Positions 17,482-25,202 of a stretch of 51,727 nt of DNA are shown here, piece by piece. The notes below the pieces were generated by a model. That model saw only the letters and a program-made list of their open reading frames with translations, searched no databases and was not told the origin of the DNA. The stretch spans positions 1-51,727 of the forward strand of contig DJYO01000024.1 in NCBI GenBank assembly GCA_002450155.1. Direction: 5' to 3'. Every line of letters starts with the position of its first letter. Position 1 is the stretch's first letter. Made by a program: the position numbers and the translations under genes. This DNA comes from Mageeibacillus sp. UBA6976 (GTDB lineage Bacteria; Bacillota; Clostridia; Saccharofermentanales; Saccharofermentanaceae).

Positions 17482-17510
17482 TTGCCAAATCTTCTTCAAA
17501 AATACATAAT
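17482..17510 (+). promoter_or_regulatory. Promoter giving a leaderless DUF218 mRNA
   Basis: TTGCCA (17482-17487), 17 nt, CATAAT (17505-17510), then 7 nt to the ATG at 17518. No ribosome site lies before that ATG. Confidence 0.6.
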
Positions 17511-17517
17511 TAACCCT

Positions 17518-19002
17518 ATGATAAAACGCAGTTTCCGTCAGATTCTGTTTCTTTTTATACTGGCAGCCCTGCTTGCCATTATCTGCACGATCACTCTCAA
17601 TATATGCGGCAAGACCCAAACGATCTCCATAGATAAGCAGGATGATGTCAGTATAGAGGACATAAAGGTAGTCAATGAGTTCGGTAATGAGCCTTCTGTA
17701 GTTAAGCTCACCGGGCGGTATGAATCAGAGAACAGTTATGATTTTGTCTTCAGCAGCATAAGCCCCGGCAGTGAATTACTGGTCTTTAGCACGGATGACT
17801 CAGGAACTGACATAAGAGACACTTCATATCTGATCGTACAGAGGTCCGGGCTGATAAGCAGGGACGAGAATCTGGGCAAGATAAGAGGCGATATCGTAAT
17901 ACCAATATCGATAGTAGTCTTCCTCGCATTTGTGGTAGGGATACTGTTTTATAATTACAGGTCAGCTGTCAGAGAGAGTATATATCAGCCCCGCTGCATA
18001 GCTTTTCTGGGAATGGCCATCTTTGCGGCCGCATATCTTGTGATACATCTTATGACTATCTCCGATTACGGTGGCCTGGAGCACACGATAAGGACCTTTA
18101 TCTCTGCTCCGGAGACCATATCCATCTTATCGCTCCCCGTCGCCGCCATAGCAACGGTAATCGTTACTGCCAGCAACGTGGTCCTGCTCATCAAGGAAGG
18201 CCGAAGCATTAAGAATCTGTTAGGCCTGATGCTCGGCCTGCTCATTTGTCTGGGAGCATTCCTGCCTTCTATCATATATATGCTCATGTTTAATATAGAA
18301 GGTTTTGACATACATAATCTGACCGGATTTCCCGCATATTTCGAAATGTTCCTGGAAAATATCCTTACTTCTTCGATCATCTATTTTGAATGCATCCTCA
18401 TCGCAACCATAAGATGCGCCATAAGAGCGGCGCGGCATATTCCCGCCTTTGACAAGGACTTTATCATGATCTTGGGCTGCATGATCCGTAAGGACGGTAC
18501 CCTCACCGCGCTTCTCAGGTCAAGAACTGACAAAGCTGTTGAATTTGCGAAGATGCAAAAGGATAAGACCGGCAAAGACATCTTCTTTATCCCTTCCGGG
18601 GGTAAGGGCGATGACGAGTGCATGGCAGAAGGCAGAGCTATAGCAGATTATCTTATATCACAGGGGATCCCCGAAGACAGGATCTTAGTAGAGGATAAGT
18701 CCACGAACACCCGCGAGAACATAAGATTCTCCCGCAATATAGCAGATGCCGTAAACCCTGAGGGCAAGATGGCCTTTGCCACCACGAATTACCATGTCCT
18801 AAGAGCCGGAGCTTATGCCTATTTGGAAGGGATCGATGCTGAGGGCATCGGCAGCCCTACCAAAGCTTATTTCTGGGCAAATGCCTTTATAAGGGAATTC
18901 ATCGCAAATATAGTTAACGAGCGCAAAAAGCACTTTATCTTCCTGGCTCTCATCCTGCTTACGCTCTTTGCCCTTGCCATGATCTTATACATCTTTGCGT
19001 AA
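17518..19002 (+). CDS. DUF218 (YdcF/SanA-like) membrane protein
   Basis: 494 aa. A first helix (about 8-28) is followed by an exported loop of about 100 residues, five or six more helices (about 125-315), then a DUF218 domain (about 330-460) with DFIMILGCMI, FIPSGGKGDDE, EDKSTNTRENIRFS and TTNYHVLRAG. A last transmembrane helix ends the protein. DUF218 proteins have a Rossmann-like fold and are linked to envelope integrity and vancomycin tolerance (SanA), with no firmly known reaction. The start at 17518 fits the promoter position; GTG 17452 is an alternative without a ribosome site. Weak hairpins but no clear terminator follow (19035-19085). Confidence 0.85.
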   Translation: MIKRSFRQILFLFILAALLAIICTITLNICGKTQTISIDKQDDVSIEDIKVVNEFGNEPSVVKLTGRYESENSYDFVFSSISPGSELLVFSTDDSGTDIRDTSYLIVQRSGLISRDENLGKIRGDIVIPISIVVFLAFVVGILFYNYRSAVRESIYQPRCIAFLGMAIFAAAYLVIHLMTISDYGGLEHTIRTFISAPETISILSLPVAAIATVIVTASNVVLLIKEGRSIKNLLGLMLGLLICLGAFLPSIIYMLMFNIEGFDIHNLTGFPAYFEMFLENILTSSIIYFECILIATIRCAIRAARHIPAFDKDFIMILGCMIRKDGTLTALLRSRTDKAVEFAKMQKDKTGKDIFFIPSGGKGDDECMAEGRAIADYLISQGIPEDRILVEDKSTNTRENIRFSRNIADAVNPEGKMAFATTNYHVLRAGAYAYLEGIDAEGIGSPTKAYFWANAFIREFIANIVNERKKHFIFLALILLTLFALAMILYIFA

Positions 19003-19107
19003 CTTTATGGTTACCCCTTGCTTATAAAATAAAAATCATTAAGGCAAAAAGCCCTTAAACTGTTACGGGCGTATCCCTTTTTGTCCTATTTTTCACGCAA
19101 AATGATG

Positions 19108-19135
19108 TTGAGTTTTCTGTGAAAGAAGGTAAGAT
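19108..19135 (+). promoter_or_regulatory. Promoter of fba
   Basis: TTGAGT (19108-19113), 16 nt, TAAGAT (19130-19135), about 37 nt before the ATG. The overlapping GATAAT at 19133 is an alternative -10. Confidence 0.5.
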
Positions 19136-19172
19136 AATATTGGTTATAAATTAACATTAGGAGGACTTATAT

Positions 19173-20039
19173 ATGGCAATTGTTTCAGCTGCTGAAATGA
19201 TCAAGAAGGCTCATGAGGGTCACTATGCGATCCCTGCTTTCAACACAAACAACCTCGAGTGGACAAAGTGCATTCTTCAGGCTGTTCAGGAGACTAACAC
19301 ACCTGTTATGATCCAGACATCTGAGGGCGCTGCTAAGTACATGGGCGGTTACAAGATGGTAGTAGATATGGTTAACGACCTTATCGATTCTATGGGCATC
19401 ACAGTTCCCGTAGCTCTCCACCTCGACCACGGTACATACGAGGGCGCTAAGAAGTGCATCGAAGTTGGTTATTCTTCTGTTATGTTCGATGGTTCACACT
19501 ATCCCATCGAAGAGAACATCGCTAAGTCCAAGGAGATCATCGAGCTCGCACACGCTAAGGGCGTTTCCGTAGAGTGCGAAGTTGGTGGTATCGGCGGTAC
19601 AGAGGATGGCGTTACATCCAACGGTGAGCTCGCAGATCCTGCAGAGTGCAAGATGGTTGCAGACCTCGGCGTAGATTTCCTCGCTGCAGGTATCGGTAAC
19701 ATTCACGGTAAGTATCCTGCAAACTGGGCAGGCCTCAACTTCGAGCGTCTCGCTGAGATCAAGGAAGCTACAGGCAACAAGCCGCTCGTTCTTCACGGTG
19801 GTTCAGGAATCCCCTTCGAGCAGACAAAGAAGGCTGTTGAGCTCGGCGTATCCAAGATCAACATCAACACAGAGCTCCAGCTCGTATTCGCAGCAGCTAC
19901 ACGTGAGTACATCGAAGCTGGTAAGGACTTAGAGGGCAAGGGTTATGACCCCAGAAAGCTCCTCAAACCGGGTGCAGATGCTATCATCGCTAAGGCTAAG
20001 GAACTCTGCGAAGCTTTCGAAGCAGCAGGCAAGGCTTGA
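19173..20039 (+). CDS. fba: Class II fructose-1,6-bisphosphate aldolase
   Basis: 288 aa. It cleaves fructose-1,6-bisphosphate to DHAP and glyceraldehyde-3-phosphate in glycolysis. Zinc-dependent class II motifs are all present: LHLDHG (Asp85, His86), the loop EVGGIGGTEDG, GNIHGKYP, LHGGSGIP and KININTE. Codon choice is strongly biased (CTC, AAG, GCT, ATC), unlike most neighbours and typical of a highly expressed gene. A strong AGGAGG lies 8 nt before the ATG. It is monocistronic, with its own promoter and terminator. Confidence 0.97.
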   Translation: MAIVSAAEMIKKAHEGHYAIPAFNTNNLEWTKCILQAVQETNTPVMIQTSEGAAKYMGGYKMVVDMVNDLIDSMGITVPVALHLDHGTYEGAKKCIEVGYSSVMFDGSHYPIEENIAKSKEIIELAHAKGVSVECEVGGIGGTEDGVTSNGELADPAECKMVADLGVDFLAAGIGNIHGKYPANWAGLNFERLAEIKEATGNKPLVLHGGSGIPFEQTKKAVELGVSKININTELQLVFAAATREYIEAGKDLEGKGYDPRKLLKPGADAIIAKAKELCEAFEAAGKA

Positions 20040-20063
20040 TCTAAACCTAAAACACACACAATG

Positions 20064-20096
20064 CAGAGGTCACCAATCTTGGTGGCCTCTGTTTTT
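20064..20096 (+). terminator. Terminator of fba
   Basis: An 11-bp stem, CAGAGGTCACC paired with GGTGGCCTCTG (one G-U), with a 6-nt loop, followed by TTTTTG. It separates fba from the convergent lipoprotein operon. Confidence 0.88.
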
Positions 20097-20111
20097 GTTC
20101 AAAGATATCTG

Positions 20112-21308
20112 TTAACTGCTAAATAGCACTTCACCTGTGATCGCATTAATCAGTATCGCTTTGCGGCTGACGCATTCTGATCCCGATATCACTTGATTGG
20201 TGTGCACATATATAACCCAGAACGGGGATAGATAGCTCTCATCGTTATTGTGACTAATACTGACATCTGAACCGAAATCAATATAATCAGAATCCAAAAC
20301 CATCAAATAGACCAATTCGGCGGCATAAATATGTGCCTCCCAATCGTTGTTTGACGCTTCATCAAGTATATCTGAGATTGCCGGCGTCGCAAAATCTATC
20401 GCCTGCTCAAAAGAAAGCAGAGTTTGCTGCTCCTGTTTATTCTCCAGATCATTATTGATGGTAAAGATCTCATATACATTAGCACCGTCATAGTACATCT
20501 TGTAGTAGTCATTAATGATGCGTGTCGTTGTTGTATGCTCATCATCTGAATAATAGTATTCCACTTCAACATCTGACGGTGCGCCTATTGGAATCCCATC
20601 CAAAGTCTGCCTGATCAAATAATGATCTAAATTCCGTCCGATTATCGTGTCTGCGATTCTTTCTTCACCAATAGATTCATCAAAAACCGCTACCTGATAC
20701 AGATGTGATTCAACGGCAGGAAATGTCTCTTTCAAGGCATAGTCATTAAATACAACATCAGGGAAAGCTTCCGTGATTGTATCAATACTATCAATATCCG
20801 ATATATCTATTCTTGCTAATGAATCAAGAACGCTATTTATCTCTGAACGTGACAAATGTGTATAAGATTGACCTTGTTCATATCCCAACAAGAGTTCAAG
20901 GACCGGGAATCGCCCCATCTGCCATTCACTGATAGCATTGTAAAATGGATCCGTCTCTTCCTCTGATGGTATGATCCTATAAACTTTTGCAGTATCCGGA
21001 TGATCATATGTCAGTATCACGCCTTCCAAATATTCATTCGCATCATACCCTTCATAACTGATAACAAATGTATGAGCATTCTGATCAATATCAACGCTTA
21101 ACCGATCATTTGGTTCAGTTTCAGAAAATGATTCGTTCGCATCAACAGAAGATTCCGCCGTTGTTTCTGTCTCCACATCAGGTGTTAAGGAAATAGTCGC
21201 CAGAGTATGAGCAGATGAGCTGCTTTTAGATGTGCTTATGGAACATCCCTGAAGAAGCATTGTCCCTGCAATCGTTATTACGATCAAAGCTTTAGCATGT
21301 GGCTTCAT
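20112..21308 (-). CDS. Lipoprotein of unknown function, last gene of the 20-24.6 kb cassette
   Basis: 398 aa with a lipobox (MLLQGC, Cys about 22), then a Ser/Thr/Glu-rich spacer and a soluble extracellular part with no recognised domain. The C-terminus (FWVIYVHTNQ, ILINAITGEVLF) resembles the end of PepSY-like modules, but this is weak. Its ATG overlaps the stop of the upstream lipoprotein gene (ATGA), so the two are translationally coupled and their products may form a surface complex. Confidence 0.75.
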   Translation of the reverse strand: MKPHAKALIVITIAGTMLLQGCSISTSKSSSSAHTLATISLTPDVETETTAESSVDANESFSETEPNDRLSVDIDQNAHTFVISYEGYDANEYLEGVILTYDHPDTAKVYRIIPSEEETDPFYNAISEWQMGRFPVLELLLGYEQGQSYTHLSRSEINSVLDSLARIDISDIDSIDTITEAFPDVVFNDYALKETFPAVESHLYQVAVFDESIGEERIADTIIGRNLDHYLIRQTLDGIPIGAPSDVEVEYYYSDDEHTTTTRIINDYYKMYYDGANVYEIFTINNDLENKQEQQTLLSFEQAIDFATPAISDILDEASNNDWEAHIYAAELVYLMVLDSDYIDFGSDVSISHNNDESYLSPFWVIYVHTNQVISGSECVSRKAILINAITGEVLFSS

Positions 21309-23479
21309 TGGTAATTCTCCGTTACATATAGATCCAGTCTGGACTGAAGCGATTCTGCTATCACATCGACAGATCTTCCCTGAAGATCATAAGAATCTAT
21401 TTCATCGCAGATCAGGTTATACAGTCCCCAGTCATATGATATAACCGAATCTATACTGTAAACCATAGACCTGTAATCTGAGATTATCCACTCTGGAACA
21501 GAATCTTGGCCGTTTACTATGCTTTTCCATATTATCTCATCTTCAGGCACAGTGTCCGGATCAGCTGCATATTGACAAAAATCATCCAAAACATCACTCA
21601 TTACCGGATTCTGTCCCCGTCCGATTTCTATCTGCTGAACCTCATTAGAAAGCATACATTTTAAGAATTGCCAACAGGCCTCCTGATAAGGAGTATCAGC
21701 AGAGATGGCAACAAGGCCGTCGGGATCAGCAGCATGGGCAGAGCCATATACCGAAGGGAAACCGAGATAAACGAAACTGTCGTTTAATCTGGATTCAAAG
21801 AAAGACAACTCATATACATTTCTTAGAAAACTTCGGCAGATTAAGTAAGATCCATCATGCACAGTTTCCAATTCCGCAATACTGTTTGGCATGGAAGAAC
21901 TCGGAATACCGTTCCTTATAGAATAATCAACTATATCTCTTAGCTCTTCAATTGGAATAATGTGCTCTCCCGAAGATCTGTCTATAATATCTCCAAGTGG
22001 ATACCTTATTATCTCATCAGCATTGTCCGTAGATCGGCAATCTCCTCGTATTGAGAGTCCATTCTCCGCGGACAGGCTATCCAGCATTTTATATGTAACA
22101 TCATCATTATCTTCGAAAACGCTTCTAAGGCCGAAATTACCATTGAAGATAAAAGCAGGGAAAAACTGATAACACACTCCGTCTCTTATAATGGTATCCC
22201 TGATAGATGGCAACAGATCATCAGCATTGAAATCAGGATCGTTTTCCATGAGGGGCAACATATTGGCAACTAGTCCGGCATTATACATATACCGGTAATC
22301 AAAATTCGTCCCGTAGTAGATGTCGGGCGCATTTCCATCATTAAAATACTGTATCAGCTCAGCAGTCTGAGCCTGAGCATCAACTCCTGAATTATATGGA
22401 TGAGTGCTCCAATAATCATCCAAATATACCCTGTATTCATCTTGTGATGTATTAAACTCATATACAGCCCAACTGACTGCCAGCGAAGATGCTGCCCCGT
22501 AACCGCCTATTGTCAACGGTATTCGATTTGCATAGATGTCAGAAGGTATGTTGTTAAAGATGATCAATTCAATCTCGTAATCATTGTATGTATATAGCTT
22601 CCCAAATCTGCCAAAGCCGTAAGATATGTTCTCTTCACTTGTCGTTGTTTTATGTGCAGGCTTAATATCAACATAACTCCATTCTGTAACTGGAATCAGA
22701 GCTTCGGCATCATAGTCTATTTGATATACTCCCCTATCCGAGAAAACCAGATCGCCGCTTATATCAGGATAGCTTTCGGATATCACGCTGTTTTCCAGAA
22801 CATGATTGATATTGCCGTCTTCAAAATCCACTTCATAAAAATCAAATCTGCTGATATTGTCTTCCACAAGATAATACTTGCCGTCCTTCTCATAAAACGG
22901 CTTACTGTATCCGACTCTGTTAATGCTGCTGATATCAGCACGTCCCGTTTCATCGCCGTTCTCCGAATAACGGATGATGCTGTTTTTTGTCAGCTTAACC
23001 AAACCGTCAGTTATTGGATAGAACCCTATTGTATTATCACTTCCCGCTTCTTCGGAAATAATACTGCCGTTATTTATGTCAATCACATATTCTTTATTTG
23101 TATCAGTTGATTTGCAGTACAGCTTATCATTTACAATTGCCTGATCTCCATAGCTGACACATTCCAAGGGCAAAGATACAGTATCAATACCCGTTCCGTC
23201 TGAACTTATCTTATACAGTTTATAATAACCTTCCGGTCCGTCTCGATCCTCATCAATTTTGGATTCACATACTGTAAGATAATAATAGTCACCACTAAAA
23301 AGAGCCGCACAAACAGTCTGACTATATCCGTCTTTCGCCGGCACACTAAAAGAAGCGCATCCGTACCAATAGCTGTCTGTATCAACCGCATCTATCCTCT
23401 TGTTACAGCCGCATAAGATATTGGCAAGAAGCACTATAATCAGACAGATAGGTATTGTTTTTCTAACTCGATTATTCAT
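21305..23479 (-). CDS. Lipoprotein with propeller-like N-terminus and extracellular solute-binding C-terminus
   Basis: 724 aa starting at MNNRVRKTIPIC (AGGTGG 8 nt upstream), with lipobox ILCGC. The N-terminal 300 residues are repeats of short beta strands (YYKLYKISSDGTGI, YVIDINNGSII, YYLVEDNISRFDF) like a beta-propeller. The C-terminal 400 residues look like a family 1 solute-binding protein (AELIQYFNDGNAPDIYYG, GFPSVYGSA, AISADTPYQEACWQFLKCML, QIEIGRGQNPVM). No ABC permease is nearby, so sensing or binding rather than import is likely. A perfect 14-bp inverted repeat sits just before its ribosome site. Confidence 0.8.
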   Translation of the reverse strand: MNNRVRKTIPICLIIVLLANILCGCNKRIDAVDTDSYWYGCASFSVPAKDGYSQTVCAALFSGDYYYLTVCESKIDEDRDGPEGYYKLYKISSDGTGIDTVSLPLECVSYGDQAIVNDKLYCKSTDTNKEYVIDINNGSIISEEAGSDNTIGFYPITDGLVKLTKNSIIRYSENGDETGRADISSINRVGYSKPFYEKDGKYYLVEDNISRFDFYEVDFEDGNINHVLENSVISESYPDISGDLVFSDRGVYQIDYDAEALIPVTEWSYVDIKPAHKTTTSEENISYGFGRFGKLYTYNDYEIELIIFNNIPSDIYANRIPLTIGGYGAASSLAVSWAVYEFNTSQDEYRVYLDDYWSTHPYNSGVDAQAQTAELIQYFNDGNAPDIYYGTNFDYRYMYNAGLVANMLPLMENDPDFNADDLLPSIRDTIIRDGVCYQFFPAFIFNGNFGLRSVFEDNDDVTYKMLDSLSAENGLSIRGDCRSTDNADEIIRYPLGDIIDRSSGEHIIPIEELRDIVDYSIRNGIPSSSMPNSIAELETVHDGSYLICRSFLRNVYELSFFESRLNDSFVYLGFPSVYGSAHAADPDGLVAISADTPYQEACWQFLKCMLSNEVQQIEIGRGQNPVMSDVLDDFCQYAADPDTVPEDEIIWKSIVNGQDSVPEWIISDYRSMVYSIDSVISYDWGLYNLICDEIDSYDLQGRSVDVIAESLQSRLDLYVTENYQ

Positions 23480-23497
23480 ATAAAAACCACCTAATAA

Positions 23498-23535
23498 GGC
23501 TTTGTCTTGTGCCGATAAAAACACAAGACAAAGCC
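23498..23535 (-). terminator. 14-bp inverted repeat between secreted-protein and lipoprotein genes
   Basis: GGCTTTGTCTTGTG pairs perfectly with CACAAGACAAAGCC around a 10-nt loop, 13 nt past the small gene's stop. The following sequence TTATTAGGTGG has only a short T tract and contains the next ribosome site. It may be a partial terminator that makes the secreted protein more abundant than the lipoproteins. Confidence 0.6.
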
Positions 23536-23547
23536 GCAAGAATCCGT

Positions 23548-23931
23548 TTAATAGGAGAAATAACCTGTTAGTGTTACATTCTTTCCTGTAGTGTTATACA
23601 ACCTGTATGTGTGCGACCCGGAGGTAGTTATATGATAAGTTCCATTTGATGAACTCGAAATAACAGCACATACATTGTCAGAATCACTTCCTCTATCGGC
23701 TCTGAGTCTTAATCCTGTTGCATAAGTATTCGTGGGCAGTCCGTCATATTGAATGTAAGTGATACTATAACTGTAGTTATTATCACCAGCGTTGACAGTC
23801 TTTGTCCCGACTTTTTTTGATGATCCATTATTAATACTGTAAGTATTTGCACTGCTTATTAATGCCATTCCTGCAACTATACTGGCACAGGCCATAACCG
23901 ATACGATACTCTTGATTATCCTTTTATTCAT
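23548..23931 (-). CDS. Small secreted protein (127 aa)
   Basis: Starts MNKRIIKSIVSVMACASIVA, preceded by GGAG 7 nt upstream. It has a Sec signal peptide (cleavage near ISSANT, about 28). The mature part of about 100 residues is rich in Ser, Thr, Asn, Gly and Tyr, has one Cys, is probably all-beta, and ends YRLYNTTGKNVTLTGYFSY. No family is recognised. It lies 13 nt after the membrane XRE regulator and ahead of two lipoprotein genes, so it may be a secreted effector, structural protein or signal of the cassette. Confidence 0.72.
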   Translation of the reverse strand: MNKRIIKSIVSVMACASIVAGMALISSANTYSINNGSSKKVGTKTVNAGDNNYSYSITYIQYDGLPTNTYATGLRLRADRGSDSDNVCAVISSSSNGTYHITTSGSHTYRLYNTTGKNVTLTGYFSY

Positions 23932-23944
23932 ATGTCTTCTCCGT

Positions 23945-24574
23945 TTATTGATTATCACTTTCGTTTATCGATGCAGATCCTACTAACGCTTCACCTTCCT
24001 GATAGTTTCCTTTGAAACCATAGTTTCTCCAAAATAACCACGTTCCAAAAGCCAATATCAGAATGATCAGACATGTTACAACGATAGTGATCGTTCTGAT
24101 CTTTTTGTGCTGTAATTCTATCTTTGAAGAATCCAACGCCTTCTCATAAGAACTAATGATCTCTGACTGTTCATCCAATTTGTTTAGAAGCTGTCTGTTT
24201 TGTTTCTGAAGCTCATTTATCAATTCACTTTGCTGCTTCTTGTATTCATCGTGATGAGACATCAACGAGGCATTTATCGATTCTTGGCCTGATACCAAAT
24301 TGTCCACGCCATCAGAGATTTTCTCGAGAACAATCTGCTTAGATAGCGGGTCATGTCCGTCATTCTCCTCACTTAACAGTTCTTCTTCAGTAATACCTAA
24401 CAACTGAGATAATTTCTTTAACTCATCAGAATAAGGTTTGCTTTTATTCTGTTCCCATCTTGCGATCGATCGGGCACTAACCCCTATCATGTCAGCCAGA
24501 TCTTTTTGGGAATAGTTGTTATCTTCTCTATATTGTTTAATCCGTGCGCCTGACAAAACAACATGCCCTCCCAT
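23945..24574 (-). CDS. Membrane-tethered XRE-family regulator
   Basis: 209 aa. An XRE HTH lies at about 8-62 (IKQYREDNNYSQKDLADMIG, then VSARSIARWEQNKSKP). A long charged coiled coil follows (about 75-155), then one transmembrane helix (about 160-182) and about 27 exported residues. This is the topology of a one-component membrane regulator. The start may be ATG 24574 (weak AGGAAT) or TTG 24556, which has GGGAGG 9 nt upstream. It heads the four-gene cassette 20112-24574, and a cluster of repeats with dyad symmetry lies directly upstream, so it probably regulates this operon. Confidence 0.85.
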   Translation of the reverse strand: MGGHVVLSGARIKQYREDNNYSQKDLADMIGVSARSIARWEQNKSKPYSDELKKLSQLLGITEEELLSEENDGHDPLSKQIVLEKISDGVDNLVSGQESINASLMSHHDEYKKQQSELINELQKQNRQLLNKLDEQSEIISSYEKALDSSKIELQHKKIRTITIVVTCLIILILAFGTWLFWRNYGFKGNYQEGEALVGSASINESDNQ

Positions 24575-24618
24575 GAAGATTCCTATTCCAGTCTATGATA
24601 TGAATACTGCTTTTTCAA

Positions 24619-24703
24619 CTGACAACTTAGCTGTCACATATGTGACAACTAAATAATAGAACGCAATGATTTCAGGCATCTGCGCTGTTATATGGTGACA
24701 ACT
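24619..24703. promoter_or_regulatory. Operator-like cluster upstream of the membrane XRE regulator
   Basis: TGACAACT occurs three times (24619-24626, 24642-24649, 24696-24703), and the perfect palindrome TGTCACATATGTGACA lies at 24631-24646. The first copy and the palindrome also form TGACA-N7-TGTCA. The cluster begins 45 nt before the regulator gene, where an autoregulating XRE protein would bind. No sigma-A promoter stands out clearly (best TTGTCA with TATCAT, 19 nt). Confidence 0.6.
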
Positions 24704-24780
24704 TGAATCTGCCCTTAATCCCTGATTGACAAACAGTTCTAACATGCAGGAACATAACATAAATCCGAATATGTGCCGGC

Positions 24781-24971
24781 TCACACTTCTGTCTGAATGA
24801 TATGTCCGTACTGAAGTTCATCCTGCAATAACCCAAACACATAAGCAGGGCTTTCACGGTAAAGACCAGTCTCTATGTCTTGAACTTTCTCGTATATTTC
24901 TGAAGTATATATGCTGGCAAACTCGTTTACACATACAACTGTGTAATTGATTTTTTCTTAAGATCGCTCAT
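24781..24971 (-). pseudogene. Frameshifted small ORF in the intergenic region
   Basis: An ATG at 24971 behind a good GGGAG (5 nt) opens MSDLKKKS and stops after 14 codons. A frame shift at the AAAAAA run joins it to a longer frame, INYTVVCVNEFASIYTSEIY..., ending at TGA 24781; the joined product would be about 63 aa. The VVCVNEFA segment resembles the start of short clostridial unknown proteins (DUF3791-like), but the rest does not clearly match. It is either a decayed gene, a sequencing indel, or a slippage-dependent gene. Confidence 0.4.
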
Positions 24972-25054
24972 ACAGTCTCCCTTCGGCCAGCTTTTAAATA
25001 TATTAACCATCATTGCTTTGTTTGGTTAGCTCATCAGTGAATACTCTGTCTTTT

Positions 25055-25163
25055 ATTCCATATCTATTCCGGAATCCGGTCATTTTCGGAATGGTTTTGG
25101 AATGAATGGGACTTATTCCGGATATGTTCCAAAATCCAGCGATTTGCGGAATGGATCTGGAAT
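25055..25163. repeat. Two imperfect tandem copies of a 60-bp ATTCC/GGAAT repeat
   Basis: The copies begin at 25055 and 25115, with a period of 60. Both run from ATTCC through GGAATGG to TGGAAT with about 75-80% identity over 49 bases. They contain several ATTCC and GGAAT blocks in both orientations, giving many possible hairpins. They lie immediately upstream of the mnmA promoter. Confidence 0.6.
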
Positions 25164-25167
25164 TAGG

Positions 25168-25195
25168 TTGAAGGTATCTGATTTCTTTATATAAT
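25168..25195 (+). promoter_or_regulatory. Promoter giving a leaderless mnmA mRNA
   Basis: TTGAAG (25168-25173), 16 nt, consensus TATAAT (25190-25195), then only 7 nt to the ATG at 25203. Transcription should begin at or next to the A of the start codon. There is no ribosome site. Confidence 0.7.
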
Positions 25196-25202
25196 ATGTG
25201 GC

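Noticed and set aside
23548..23931. Lactococcin 972-type bacteriocin
   Set aside because: Size, signal peptide and Ser/Tyr richness are similar, but I see no family-specific motif and no ABC/immunity partners.
25055..25163. Possible CRISPR array
   Set aside because: Only two diverged copies, no constant repeat with unique spacers, and no cas genes in the window.
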